A DNA stretch of 64,000 nt from Streptomyces poonensis (GTDB lineage: Bacteria; Actinomycetota; Actinomycetes; Streptomycetales; Streptomycetaceae): positions 186,001 to 250,000 of the forward strand of contig NZ_BMVW01000005.1 of the NCBI RefSeq assembly GCF_014650915.1. Reading direction: 5' to 3'. Of this stretch, positions 18,148-26,536 are shown in pieces. Positions within the stretch are counted from its first letter, which is position 1, and the number at the start of each line of letters is the position of its first letter. The position numbers were made by a program, and so were the translations under genes. The notes beneath the pieces are model-generated. The model ran no database searches. It saw only the letters and a list, made by a program, of their open reading frames with translations, and was not told the DNA's origin.

Positions 18148-18151
18148 TCAG
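18079..18151. repeat. Four imperfect tandem 17-22 bp repeats
   Basis: Four units at 18079, 18096, 18113 and 18135, consensus GGCGGTCAGGCCCTCAA; the third unit carries a 5-bp insertion. The last unit runs into the stop codon of the NTF2-like gene. It may be slipped-strand variable and may affect transcript ends. Confidence 0.75.
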
Positions 18152-18474
18152 GCCCCGGCGGTTTCGAAGCGGCAGATCCTGCCGTCGTCGCCGACCGTGA
18201 AGTACCAGCGGGTGCGCATCTCGCCCCAGGTGTCGTTGCGGTAGCGGGCGATGAGGGCGCGACCGCCCCGGGACTCCTTGTCCACGTGGATATGGCCGCG
18301 GGAGGCGAAGATCTCCCGCTCGGTCCAGTCGTCGAGGTCGTGTTCCGAACCGTCGTCGGACATGGTCGCGCCGGGCGCGAGGAGTGCCCTGAACGCCTCG
18401 CGGTCATGGGCGTTCACGGCGGTGACGAAGGCACGCACCGCGGGGTCGCTCAGTCTGGCCACCTGGATCGTCAT
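18148..18474 (-). CDS. NTF2/SnoaL-like small protein
   Basis: A 108-residue cone-shaped-barrel fold protein. AFVTAVNAHDREAFRALLAPGATMSDDG (here split: VNAHDREAF, then LLAPGATMSDDG) is the typical helix-strand start of SnoaL-like domains, and RWYFTVGDDGRICRFE is a late strand pair. Function unknown; such stand-alone proteins include isomerases and stress-related ligand binders. Start ATG 18474. It is not next to biosynthetic genes. Confidence 0.75.
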   Translation of the reverse strand: MTIQVARLSDPAVRAFVTAVNAHDREAFRALLAPGATMSDDGSEHDLDDWTEREIFASRGHIHVDKESRGGRALIARYRNDTWGEMRTRWYFTVGDDGRICRFETAGA

Positions 18475-18674
18475 GCCTGTCAGCCTCACATCGGCATCGG
18501 GGCCCCGCCACCCGAAGGCCCGCCGAGGCACTCACCCGGCCGGCCACCCGGCCAGCCACCCGGCCAGCCACCCGATCGGCCGCGCGGGACGGTCGCGGAG
18601 GGGTGGTCGGTGGGACGGTGGAGACGCGGGGGAAGGAAGTGCAGGCCTTCATCCCCTCTGCCCCGGGAGTCACC

Positions 18675-19232
18675 GTGACCTCTTGCTTCGACCGACGCGA
18701 TCTCGGACTGCTGCTGCTCCGCCTCGGCACGGGAGGCGTCCTCGCGGCGCACGGCACACAGAAACTCTTCGGCTGGTTCGGCGGGCACGGCCTCGAAGGC
18801 ACGGGAGGCTGGATGGAGTCCATCGGCTACAAGCCGGGCAAGCAGAGCGCGCTGGCGGCGGGCCTCGCCGAGACCGGCGGCGGCGCGCTGCTGGCGCTGG
18901 GCCTCGCGACACCCGCGGCCGGCGCGGCCGCCGCGGGCGCGATGGCGGGCGCCGCCGCGGTGCACATGCCCAACGGGTTCTTCGCCCAGGAGGGCGGTTA
19001 CGAGTACGCGGCGGCGCTCGGCCTGACCGCCACCGGCCTCGCGGTCACGGGCCCCGGCCGGCTGTCCCTGGACCACGCCAGCGGCCACGCCCTCAACCGC
19101 GGCTGGATGGTGCCGCTGGCCCTCGCGGGGACGGCGGCGGTGACGTCGCTGGTCGTGGGGGCGCGGAACAGACGGGTGCGACAGGAGACGGAGGAGAAGG
19201 CGGGGAAGCAGGATCCGCTGCCCGAGGGCTGA
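18675..19232 (+). CDS. DoxX-family membrane protein
   Basis: About 185 residues with four hydrophobic helices. RDLGLLLLRLGTGGVLAAHG then QKLFGWFGGHG is the typical DoxX opening, with the AHGxQKLFGWF signature. Members are small integral membrane proteins, some linked to thiol stress. GTG at 18675 with GGGAG upstream is the preferred start, giving MTSCFDRRDLG. The MazG-like gene begins 23 bp after its stop. Confidence 0.85.
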   Translation: MTSCFDRRDLGLLLLRLGTGGVLAAHGTQKLFGWFGGHGLEGTGGWMESIGYKPGKQSALAAGLAETGGGALLALGLATPAAGAAAAGAMAGAAAVHMPNGFFAQEGGYEYAAALGLTATGLAVTGPGRLSLDHASGHALNRGWMVPLALAGTAAVTSLVVGARNRRVRQETEEKAGKQDPLPEG

Positions 19233-19255
19233 GCGAGCGTGACAGGCTGCGGCGC

Positions 19256-19735
19256 ATGAGCGACAGCAGCCGGCCTCAGCGCCTCTCCTCCGACTTCCCC
19301 CACTCACCCAACTCTCCCAACTCGCCTGACTTTCCTGACTCTCCTGACTCTCCAGACCCTCTCGGCTCTTCCGGCTCTTCCGGCTCTTCCAGCCCTCTCG
19401 ATTCTTCCGGCTCTTCCGGTTCTCCCGACCTCTGGACGTCCATAGCCCGCCTCCACTCATGGCTGGAGGAGCACCGCCCCGCCGACCGCGAGGACGCCCT
19501 GCTCCTCCGGGTGCTGAAGCTCTCGGAGGAGGTCGGCGAGGTCGCCCAGGCGGTGATCGGCGCGACCGGCCAGAACCCGCGCAAGGGCACCACCCACACC
19601 TGGGACGACGTACGGTCCGAGCTGTGCGACGTGGTCATCACCGCCCTGGTGGCCCTGCGCACCATGACCCCCGACGCCCGTGAGGTCTTCGGCGCGCATC
19701 TGGAGGGTGTGGTGAAGCGGTCGCTGGGCTCGTGA
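19256..19735 (+). CDS. MazG-like nucleotide pyrophosphohydrolase with repetitive N-terminus
   Basis: The C-terminal 100 residues are an all-alpha NTP pyrophosphohydrolase domain: LKLSEEVGEVAQAVIG and SELCDVVITALVAL supply the ExxE and ExxD metal-binding pairs. In contrast residues 13-58 are low complexity, made of SPN/SPD/SSG triplet and longer repeats, from CT-rich DNA at 19297-19430. Most homologues begin close to the LWxSIARLHxWLEEH helix, so the repeat tract looks like a local expansion. Substrate unknown. Confidence 0.8.
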   Translation: MSDSSRPQRLSSDFPHSPNSPNSPDFPDSPDSPDPLGSSGSSGSSSPLDSSGSSGSPDLWTSIARLHSWLEEHRPADREDALLLRVLKLSEEVGEVAQAVIGATGQNPRKGTTHTWDDVRSELCDVVITALVALRTMTPDAREVFGAHLEGVVKRSLGS

Positions 19736-19780
19736 CATCGGCACCATGGGCTGCGCCGGTTCCGCGATGTCGGTCAGTGG

Positions 19781-20040
19781 TCAGCCAGTGATCACCTCGT
19801 TGTCCGCGAGGCTCTCGGTCCGAGCCGTGACCGTGCCGCTCAGGGACTTGACCGTGTCGGCGATCGCGGAGGCGTCGGCTCCCGACTGCTCGGCCTGTCC
19901 GGCGAGGGAGTCGAGCGCGTACCCGGAGGCGTAGAACTGCTCGTACAGCTTCTTGTAGGCCGCGTGGTAGACGGCGTCGAAGGCGTCCGTCTCCAGGAAC
20001 CGCTCCTTGAGGATGTTGCCGCCCAGGCCACAGTGGCGCG
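19781..20040 (-). pseudogene. 3' remnant of a CotH-kinase-like gene
   Basis: Reading the minus strand from about 20040 to a stop at 19781 gives about 80 coherent residues, including ILKERFLETDAFDAVYHAAY and KKLYEQFYASGYALDSLAGQ, ending DNEVITG. The helical pattern and sequence look like the C-terminal end of CotH-type spore-coat kinases. No start or catalytic domain is present; upstream it runs straight into the end of the aldo/keto reductase gene. I read it as the tail of a gene deleted by rearrangement. Family assignment is from memory and moderate. Confidence 0.5.
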
Positions 20041-20048
20041 TCGGAGCG

Positions 20049-20996
20049 TCAGACGGTCTCGTCGAGCAGGCGCCGGTGCTCGTCGGGCAACCGCAGGCGG
20101 GCCCCGGCGAGGGCCTCGTCTAGCTGCCCGGGGGTGCTGACGCCGACGATGGGAGTGGCACCCGGCTTCCCCCCGATCAGCCAGGCCAGGACAACCTGGT
20201 TCCGGCTCACCCCGAGCTCCCCGGCCACCTTGTCGAGAGCCGCCAGCCGCCGTGACGTACCGGGGTGCTCGTAAGCCTCGGGAAGCGGCCGGTCCGAACG
20301 GGCGTAGAAGCCGTTCAGCAGGGCGGTGTACACCCACAGGGACAGCTCCGGCTCGCTGTCGACATAGTCGACGACCTCATCGGTGACCCAGGCGAACCGG
20401 TGGTCGACGCCGGGCACCGGCACGCCGGGACGGGGCTGGAGGTAGGAGTGCCGCAACTGAAGTGCGGTGTACCCCGCACGCCCAGTCTCGCGGGCGATCT
20501 GCCGGGCCCGCTCCACCCGCCACACAGGGTGGTTGGAACACCCCAGCCGTCCCACGGCACCCTCGGCGACCAACGCGCCGAAAGCCTCGACGGACTCGTC
20601 CAGCGAGACGCCCCGGTCCTCCATGTGAGCCCAGTACAGATCGATCCGATCGGTACCCAGCCGCCGCAGGCTGCCTTCGACACCGGCTCTGATCGCCGGT
20701 GCCGACAGCCCCTCCCGGTTGGCCGGCCAGTCACCGGGACCGACCGGCTCGGCACCCACCTTGGTGCTGATGTACACCTGCTCGCGCCGACCGGGCCGAC
20801 GGGCCAGCCACCGCCCGACGAGCTCCTCGCTCTGCCCGCCGCGACCACTCGGGTCGGACCAGAAGGCGTAGCAGTCGGCGGTGTCTAGCATCGTCCCGCC
20901 GGCGTCGACGAACCGGTCGAGCAGACGTGACGACGCGTCGAAGCCGACCGTGGTGCCGAAGCCCATCGTGCCCAGCGCAAAGTGCACATCGGACAT
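20049..20996 (-). CDS. Aldo/keto reductase
   Basis: NADPH-dependent TIM-barrel reductase of about 315 residues. GTMGFGT opens the barrel, MLDTADCYAFW holds the catalytic Asp and Tyr near residues 37-42, ISTKVG has the catalytic Lys near 74, and WAHMEDRG carries the His site (AHMED rather than the usual HxxD). The C-terminal NADP motif is IVGVSTPGQLDEAL. ATG at 20996 follows GGAAGGAC. Substrate unknown; flanked by rearranged DNA downstream. Confidence 0.88.
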   Translation of the reverse strand: MSDVHFALGTMGFGTTVGFDASSRLLDRFVDAGGTMLDTADCYAFWSDPSGRGGQSEELVGRWLARRPGRREQVYISTKVGAEPVGPGDWPANREGLSAPAIRAGVEGSLRRLGTDRIDLYWAHMEDRGVSLDESVEAFGALVAEGAVGRLGCSNHPVWRVERARQIARETGRAGYTALQLRHSYLQPRPGVPVPGVDHRFAWVTDEVVDYVDSEPELSLWVYTALLNGFYARSDRPLPEAYEHPGTSRRLAALDKVAGELGVSRNQVVLAWLIGGKPGATPIVGVSTPGQLDEALAGARLRLPDEHRRLLDETV

Positions 20997-21272
20997 TGTC
21001 CAGTCCTTCCCGACGAGTGGAGGGGGCTCGCGCAGACAGGAAGGAACCTGCCGTGCGCGCTCGTCATCCTGGCGCTTCAAGTGCGCTCGAAGGCAAGCGG
21101 GGGAACGGAGACCGGCTCACTTGCCCACGCGGCCCGGGAACCGGCCCGCTCGATACAACGCCGCTGCTCCTGCCGAGAGGCCACCCGGCGCCGCGCGGCG
21201 CACGCCCGCACCGACGCCGAGGAGGCCGTCCCTGAAGCACGACGGACCGGTCGACCCGCGGCTCAGGGCCGG
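20997..21272. other. Intergenic region
   Basis: About 275 bp between two minus-strand genes. I see no gene, clear promoter or terminator in it. Confidence 0.4.
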
Positions 21273-22157
21273 TCAGTCGGTGCTTGGCCTGCTGAACTCC
21301 TCGATCAGCACCGGATACTGCTCGCCGCCGTGTCCCGCGGCGATCGACCGGTCGGCCATCGCCTTGATCAGCCTCGGCAGTTCGGCATTGACGCCCACCG
21401 CCTCGCTCTCCTCGACGAGGTGCGCCATGGCCCGCGCGTCGGTCTCCAGGGCCGACACCTCGGCCGGGAAGGAGCCGCTGTCGATCTGCTCGGCGTACCC
21501 GGGCAGCCACTCGGCCACCCCGGCCGCGATCTGCCGCGCGAACGGCGCATACGTCACGGCGTCGACACCGGCCGTCCTGAGCAGAGCGGTGCCGTGCAGC
21601 CAGGCGTTCAGGACGCTCCACATCATGGTCAGACCGGCCACGTCGTACAGGGACGCCAGGCCATGGTCCGCGCCCAGATAGGTCACGGTACCGAGCGCGG
21701 CGAGTGCCGACTTGTGCGCTTCGAAGTCCGCCTCCGGTCCGCTCTGCAGAATCTCCGCCTCGGCGGTGCCGATCGTCGCCGGGATGGCCATGACGGCGCC
21801 GTCCAGGTAGCGGGCGCCTCGCTGTTCGGCCCACCGGGCGGTTGCTCGGGCCTGGGCCGAGTCGCCCGAGGTCAGGTTGATCAACGTCGCACCGTCGAGG
21901 TCGACGTCCTTCGCGCCGAGCAGCTCGCGCACGGCCTCGTAATCGGTGACGCAGATGATCGTCAGGGAGCCTGCCTCGATCGCATCGCCGACTGTCGGCG
22001 CCGGCCGCGCCCCTTGGGCCACCAGCCGGTCGGCCTTGGAGGCCGTGCGGTTCCACACGGTCGTTCGATGCCCGGCTTTCAGAAACGCCCCGGCGAGTGC
22101 CTGGCCCATCAGCCCGAGTCCGATGACTGTCACGGGTGTAGCGGTTTCGTTGGTCAT
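21273..22157 (-). CDS. NAD(P)-dependent oxidoreductase, imine-reductase-like
   Basis: 6-phosphogluconate/beta-hydroxyacid dehydrogenase superfamily, closest in look to imine reductases. Rossmann motif VIGLGLMGQALAGAFLKAGH at residues 10-29, NRTASKA cofactor contact indicating NADPH, AVMAIPATIG near 125, and SLYDVAGLTMMW near 170, where imine reductases hold the key Asp or Tyr. About 294 residues, normal. It is divergent from a MerR regulator (67 bp), a typical arrangement for MerR-controlled detoxification genes. Confidence 0.83.
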   Translation of the reverse strand: MTNETATPVTVIGLGLMGQALAGAFLKAGHRTTVWNRTASKADRLVAQGARPAPTVGDAIEAGSLTIICVTDYEAVRELLGAKDVDLDGATLINLTSGDSAQARATARWAEQRGARYLDGAVMAIPATIGTAEAEILQSGPEADFEAHKSALAALGTVTYLGADHGLASLYDVAGLTMMWSVLNAWLHGTALLRTAGVDAVTYAPFARQIAAGVAEWLPGYAEQIDSGSFPAEVSALETDARAMAHLVEESEAVGVNAELPRLIKAMADRSIAAGHGGEQYPVLIEEFSRPSTD

Positions 22158-22164
22158 GGCAGCA

Positions 22165-22200
22165 TCGTCAACGTTGATACCGGTGTGAAGGTCAAGCGAG
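22165..22200 (-). promoter_or_regulatory. Candidate MerR-type promoter for the imine-reductase-like gene
   Basis: On the minus strand TTGACC (22195-22190) is followed 19 bp later by TGACGA. A 19-bp spacer is the hallmark of MerR-activated promoters. Dyad symmetry in the spacer is weak, so this is tentative. Confidence 0.35.
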
Positions 22201-22224
22201 GTTTCCATGCGGACGGTGCGGACG

Positions 22225-22632
22225 ATGCGGATCGGGGAACTGAGTCGCCGGACGGGCGTCAACGCCCACCAGTTGCGCTACTACGAGGCCCAGGGCCTGC
22301 TGGAGGCAGACCGCGGCGCAAACGGGTACCGCACATATGACGAGAGCGCCGTACTGCGGGTGAGACAGATCCGCCACCTGCTCGGTGCCGGACTGTCCTC
22401 CGAGGACATCGCGTACCTGCTGCCCTGTGCGGTCGGAGAGACCCCGGAGCTGCTCGGATGTCCGGAATTGCTGGCCGCGATGCGGTCACGGCTGCAGCGA
22501 CTGGACGATCAGATGGCCACGCTCGCTCAGTCCCGCACCGCTCTTGCCGACTACATCGACGCGGCTGAGCGGATGGGCAACCAGACCTACCCGCCCTTCG
22601 ACGGGGCCGACCCGGAGTCCGTCCCCGCCTGA
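22225..22632 (+). CDS. MerR-family transcriptional regulator
   Basis: A 135-residue regulator. The winged helix is IGELSRRTGVNAHQLRYYEA near residue 3-22, then GYRTYDESAV and the coiled-coil dimerisation helix. Two cysteines lie in LLPCAVGETPELLGCPE, at a position used for ligand or metal sensing in some MerR proteins. Start ATG 22225; one 6 codons upstream is possible. Divergent from the oxidoreductase gene, its likely target. Confidence 0.87.
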   Translation: MRIGELSRRTGVNAHQLRYYEAQGLLEADRGANGYRTYDESAVLRVRQIRHLLGAGLSSEDIAYLLPCAVGETPELLGCPELLAAMRSRLQRLDDQMATLAQSRTALADYIDAAERMGNQTYPPFDGADPESVPA

Positions 22633-22690
22633 ACGGCCCGTCGCGACAGCCCACCCGGACCGGCGGACGGGCGTCCGAGGCGAGGAGGCC

Positions 22691-22817
22691 TCACCATGTC
22701 CCGCAGACGACGTCCGCGTGACCTCGGCCCTCACCGGGCGCGTCGACCACAACGAGGCGACCGTCATCGCTCACGCGGACCGTGCCGTCGGACATCTCGA
22801 CGTCGTCGTCGCGGAAG
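22691..22817 (-). pseudogene. Duplicated 3' scrap of the PQQ-propeller gene
   Basis: Minus-strand reading ends with DGRLVVVDAPGEGRGHADVV, nearly the same as the end of the gene at 23319-24590 (DGRLVVVDAPGEGGGHTVAV). The homology is about 110-125 bp at the DNA level, with 23328-23445 as the intact copy. It is a non-functional fragment left by a partial duplication, separated from the parent by the 113-residue gene at 22825-23166. Confidence 0.7.
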
Positions 22818-22824
22818 GCGGGCC

Positions 22825-23166
22825 TCACAGCTCGCCGAGCACTCCGCGCCAGGTCCAGCCCGACGTGAGGACGGCGTCCCGCAGGGGGTTGCGCAGGTCC
22901 GCCGCGCTGAAGCGGAAGGTCTCCGTCGCTTCGAGGTCGCCGTTCTCCCCGCGCTGGACCGTGTAGTGGCGGGAGACGGTTCTGTCGGGCCCGCGCGTGT
23001 ACTCCCCTGAGATCTTGAGCTCCGGCGGGTTCCCGATCCGGGTGACCTCCCATGATTTCTCGAGGGCGCGTACCTCGTGCTTCTCCGGGACCAGGCGCAT
23101 CCGGATGCGGCCCGCCCGACTCAGCTGCGACTCGACGAAGATGACCTGCCAGGCGGGCTCCGCCAT
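22825..23166 (-). CDS. Hypothetical protein
   Basis: About 113 residues from ATG 23166 (a GTG at 23181 is also possible). The sequence is well-behaved, with alternating strands: QVIFVESQLSRAGRIRMRLV, then SWEVTRIGNPP, SRHYTVQRGENG and ETFRFSAADL. It suggests a small beta-rich fold but I do not recognise a family. It lies between the intact PQQ-propeller gene and the duplicated scrap of that gene's end, so it may have been the original neighbour or the insertion. Confidence 0.55.
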   Translation of the reverse strand: MAEPAWQVIFVESQLSRAGRIRMRLVPEKHEVRALEKSWEVTRIGNPPELKISGEYTRGPDRTVSRHYTVQRGENGDLEATETFRFSAADLRNPLRDAVLTSGWTWRGVLGEL

Positions 23167-23318
23167 CCGCCACTCCGCCACCAGCAGTCCGACAGGACAT
23201 GGGGATGCTGGGACGCGGTGGCCGTGAGGACCGAGCGGATCACCGCCCGCTTCTTCGCCCGGCACCTCTCGTGCCGCGCCGCAGGAGCCTCCCCCGTCGG
23301 GGCCGGGGCGGGACGATC

Positions 23319-24590
23319 TCACCAGTTCTCGTAGACGGCGACCGTGTGACCTCCGCCCTCGCCCGGAGCGTCGACCACGACGAGGCGGCCGTCGCCGGTC
23401 AGGTAGGTCGTGCCGTCAGGCGTCTCCATGTCGTCGCGGAAGGTGCGCACATCGGTCTCCTCGCCGTCCTCGGTGTCGAAGACGTGGAGATCCTCCTCCG
23501 TATTGCCCTTGCCGATGGGGTCGACCACGGCGCTGACACTTCCGTCGCGGGCCTGTACGGCCAGTACGTCGTCGTCCTCGAAACCGGCCGTCCACAGGTG
23601 CCGCCCGCTCTTCACCTCGAAGGCGGCGAGCTTGTCCCGGGTGCCGTAGCCGCCCGGCTGCTGGGTCCAGGCGATGAGCCGCTCACCGTCGAGCATGACG
23701 TAGGCATCCCCGTCATCGCGCGACTGGATCGTCCCGTAGCCGCGCTCCAGGGCGATCCGTCCCCGCACCTTCCCTTCCGGGGAGTACGACAGGATGGCGT
23801 GCATGCCGCGTGCGGCGTCCTCCTCGACCTGCAGCAGCAGCGGGTCGGCGGACAGCAGGCGGACGAACGTTCCGTCGGACCGGGCACCCGGCTCGCTGGT
23901 CCAGGTCCGCTCGCCGTCGTCGAGCCGGTGAGCGGTGAGCCGGAGCCCGGACTCACAGCCGAGGACGGTGAACGCCTGCTCCTCCGAGGCGTGCACGGCC
24001 CACGGGGCGCAGTCCTCGGGAGCGGCCACCTGCCAGCGGGGCGCGCCGGTGCGGGCGTCGAAGGCACGCACGGCACCGGTGTCGTGGGTGACCACCGTTC
24101 CGCCGGCGATCGCGACCATGTCGGCTTCCTGCTCCAGCACACCCGGCTCCGCCTTCAGCGTGCGGTGCCAGCGCTCCTCGCCGGTGGCGAGGTCCACCGC
24201 GGTGACGGTGTCGCAGCCGGTCTCCTCCTCGCCGTGCGCGATGACCCCCGTGCCGTCGGCGGTAGCGCGGCTGACGGCACAGACCTCGTCCCGGCCGGGA
24301 ACCGCGAGGTTCCACCGCTTCTTCCCGCCATCCACCTCGTAGGCGGTGACGGCGTCGTACCGGATCCTGACCACGGTGTCACCCGTGAGCCAGCTGCCGT
24401 TGCCGTGCTCGGCCGCGCTCTGGTCCCGTGGTGCCTTCCACACCGTACGGACCCCGTCTCCGGGCAGATAGCCGCCGCTTTCCAGGATGCTGCCGACGAC
24501 GATGCCGATGACCACCAGAGGGATCGAGCACCCTCCCAGTGTCGCCAGCCTGCGTCTCCACCCCGTGGTTCTGTCGCCCGCCCCGCTCAC
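23319..24590 (-). CDS. Membrane-anchored PQQ-binding-like beta-propeller protein
   Basis: About 423 residues. One transmembrane helix lies near residues 20-38 (GGCSIPLVVIGIVVGSIL), followed by an extracytoplasmic propeller with repeated blades: TAYEVDGGKKRWNL, VDLATGEERWHR, RAFDARTGAPRWQV, HRLDDGERTWTS, FEVKSGRHLWTA. These GxxxW repeats are typical of PQQ-like/BamB propellers. Likely a scaffold rather than a dehydrogenase, as no catalytic residues are seen. GTG at 24590 follows AAGGGGG. A fragment of its 3' end is repeated at 22691-22817. Confidence 0.8.
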   Translation of the reverse strand: MSGAGDRTTGWRRRLATLGGCSIPLVVIGIVVGSILESGGYLPGDGVRTVWKAPRDQSAAEHGNGSWLTGDTVVRIRYDAVTAYEVDGGKKRWNLAVPGRDEVCAVSRATADGTGVIAHGEEETGCDTVTAVDLATGEERWHRTLKAEPGVLEQEADMVAIAGGTVVTHDTGAVRAFDARTGAPRWQVAAPEDCAPWAVHASEEQAFTVLGCESGLRLTAHRLDDGERTWTSEPGARSDGTFVRLLSADPLLLQVEEDAARGMHAILSYSPEGKVRGRIALERGYGTIQSRDDGDAYVMLDGERLIAWTQQPGGYGTRDKLAAFEVKSGRHLWTAGFEDDDVLAVQARDGSVSAVVDPIGKGNTEEDLHVFDTEDGEETDVRTFRDDMETPDGTTYLTGDGRLVVVDAPGEGGGHTVAVYENW

Positions 24591-24683
24591 ACCCAGCCCC
24601 CTTCTGCGCGAAAAAGGAGCGCATAGTACCGAGTGGGCGATCTTCACGGCAACGGCGACCGACGCGCGGCGCTGCCGGTGCCG

Positions 24684-25889
24684 TCAGCGGAGCGAACGGA
24701 AGCCCGCCCGGAGTTCCCTCACGAAGAGACCCGGCTGTTCCCAGGCCGCGAAGTGGCCGCCCTTGTCGAGCCTGTTGTAGTGGACGAGGTTCGGGTACGC
24801 CTGCTCCGCCCAGCTCTTCGGGGCCTGGTAGAGCTCGTCGGGGAAGACGCTCACGGCAGCCGGGACGGAGACGCCCTTGACGCTGAAGAACGGGGTACCG
24901 GTCTGGGCGTTCTCCCAGTACAGACGCGCGGCGGAGATCGCCGTGCCCGTCAGCCAGTAGAGCGTGACGTTGTCGAGGACATCGTCACGCGTGAGGCCTT
25001 CGGGCTGTCCGGCGAAGACCCGGGAGATCAGTTCCAGACTGGCCGCGTCATGGTCGAGCATGAAGGCCGCCAGACCGGCGGGCGAGTCGGCCAGCCCGGT
25101 CAGCGTCTGCGGACGCGACCCCATCATCAGGGCGTAGGCGACATGCTTGTAGAAGAACTGCAACTGTTCGACCGCGCGCCTTTCCTCTTCGGAGAACGAC
25201 AGGCCGGAGGGCAGCGGCTCGCCGGCCGCGATCGCCTGCTCGATGGCGGGCGGAACCGCGCCGGGCATGTTGGTGTGGATGCCGAGGAGCCCCTTCGGCG
25301 CCTGCACACCCATGAGATCGGTGACGAGCGCGCCCCAGTCGCCGCCCTGCGCCACGTACCTCGTGTACCCCAGGCGCCGCATCAACTCGGCCCAGGCACG
25401 CGCGATGCGCTCGGGGTTCCAGCCGCCCGCGCTCGGCTTGCCCGAGAACCCGTGTCCGGGCAGCGACGGGATGACCACATGGAAGGCGTCCGACACGTCC
25501 GCGCCGTGGCCCGCGGGATCGGTCAGCGGCTCGATGATCTTCAGCTGCTCGATGATCGAGCCGGGCCAGCCGTGCGTCACGATCAGCGGCAGAGCGTTCT
25601 CGTGCCGCGAGCGGACGTGCAGGAAGTGAATGTCCAGTCCGTCGATCTCCGTGATGAACTGCGGCAGGGCCCTCAGCCGCGCCTCGATCTTGCGCCAGTC
25701 GTACTCCGCCGCCCAGTACCGCGCGAGTTCCCGCATCGTCGCGAGCTGCGTACCCTGCGACTGGTCCTTGACGGTCTCCCCGTCGGGCCAGCGGGTGGCC
25801 AGGATGCGTGCACGCAGATCTCCGAGTTCCGCATCGGAGAACTCGAAGGTGAACGGCCGGATGGCCGACGTTTCGTTGGTGACGGGCAT
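24684..25889 (-). CDS. Epoxide hydrolase (alpha/beta hydrolase with EHN domain)
   Basis: Opens epoxides to vicinal diols. The N-terminal EHN domain (RPFTFEFSDAELGDLRARI, ATRWPD) is followed by the alpha/beta hydrolase core: oxyanion motif HGWPGS near residue 106, nucleophile Asp in QGGDWGAL near 185, and catalytic His in KGGHFAAWEQP near 383. About 401 residues, normal. GGAGAC precedes the ATG at 25889. It sits 650 bp before the polyketide cluster on the opposite strand and probably does not belong to it. Confidence 0.9.
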   Translation of the reverse strand: MPVTNETSAIRPFTFEFSDAELGDLRARILATRWPDGETVKDQSQGTQLATMRELARYWAAEYDWRKIEARLRALPQFITEIDGLDIHFLHVRSRHENALPLIVTHGWPGSIIEQLKIIEPLTDPAGHGADVSDAFHVVIPSLPGHGFSGKPSAGGWNPERIARAWAELMRRLGYTRYVAQGGDWGALVTDLMGVQAPKGLLGIHTNMPGAVPPAIEQAIAAGEPLPSGLSFSEEERRAVEQLQFFYKHVAYALMMGSRPQTLTGLADSPAGLAAFMLDHDAASLELISRVFAGQPEGLTRDDVLDNVTLYWLTGTAISAARLYWENAQTGTPFFSVKGVSVPAAVSVFPDELYQAPKSWAEQAYPNLVHYNRLDKGGHFAAWEQPGLFVRELRAGFRSLR

Positions 25890-26536
25890 AGGGGTCTCCT
25901 TCGGAATCAGTGAGCCGCATACCGTGCCGTTGCCCCGCCCTTCCGCCCTGCCGCGCTGTGGCGATGGCCGCTCGGCCAGGGACTCGAACCACAGATCCGG
26001 GCAGCGCCGTGCACACGCCGCCCAGATGCGTCGTGCTCGCGCCCGTGATGTCCGGTCTAGCACCCGGCTTCAGACCCGATAAGCCGCAATCGCGCCCGGA
26101 GCCCCGCACCCCACCCGCTGCGGTGCGGTCAGGCCATCGGTACGTCGCACAGTTCCCACGGCGCACAGTTCCCACGGCGCACAGGTCCCGTGGTGCTCCC
26201 GTGGTGCTGGGCTCGGAGAGCGACCAGGTATTCGTACGCGGATCGACCTGCAGGAGAACACCGTCCACGCCGAAGCGGATCGGCTGCCCGTGCTCCAGCC
26301 GGATCACCGCCTCCTCGGCCTGCTGATTGTCTCCTTCAGGTCCGTCCGTGCCTCCGTACGACGCCGCGCGCCGCAGGGCGAGCGATCCGTGCCCCTGACC
26401 CACCAGGAGCGGGTCTGGGGCGCCGCTGGAATCCCGCTCGGGACGGTGTCCAGGGCCGTCGCTCATGGCGGCGGGCATCTGTGACGCTCGGCCGGGAGAC
26501 GTCGAATGTCTCGACACTCGTGACGGGGAGTTCCGC
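25890..26536. other. Long intergenic region at the left border of the polyketide cluster
   Basis: Nearly 650 bp with no convincing gene. The minus strand around 26215-26310 can be read as IRLEHGQPIRFGVDGVLLQ and following residues, which looks protein-like and may be a decayed gene. A 16-bp tandem repeat lies at 26147-26193. A GGACTCGAACC string at 25979 mimics a tRNA T-arm but no tRNA folds around it. Confidence 0.4.
26147..26193. repeat. Three tandem 16-bp repeats
   Basis: GCACAGTTCCCACGGC occurs twice in direct tandem (26147, 26163), followed by a third diverged copy GCACAGGTCCCGTGG at 26179, then TGGTGCTCCCG doublets. Confidence 0.75.

Noticed and set aside
18079..18151. CRISPR array
   Set aside because: Units are 17-22 bp, contiguous and without spacers; no cas genes are present.
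24684..25889. Epoxide hydrolase as a cluster enzyme
   Set aside because: It is on the opposite strand, 650 bp away across a gene-free zone with repeats, and the chemistry is not needed for this type of pathway.
25975..26060. tRNA-like T-arm string (GGTTCGAGTCCC on the minus strand)
   Set aside because: No matching acceptor, anticodon or D arms fold around it; coincidence in GC-rich DNA.
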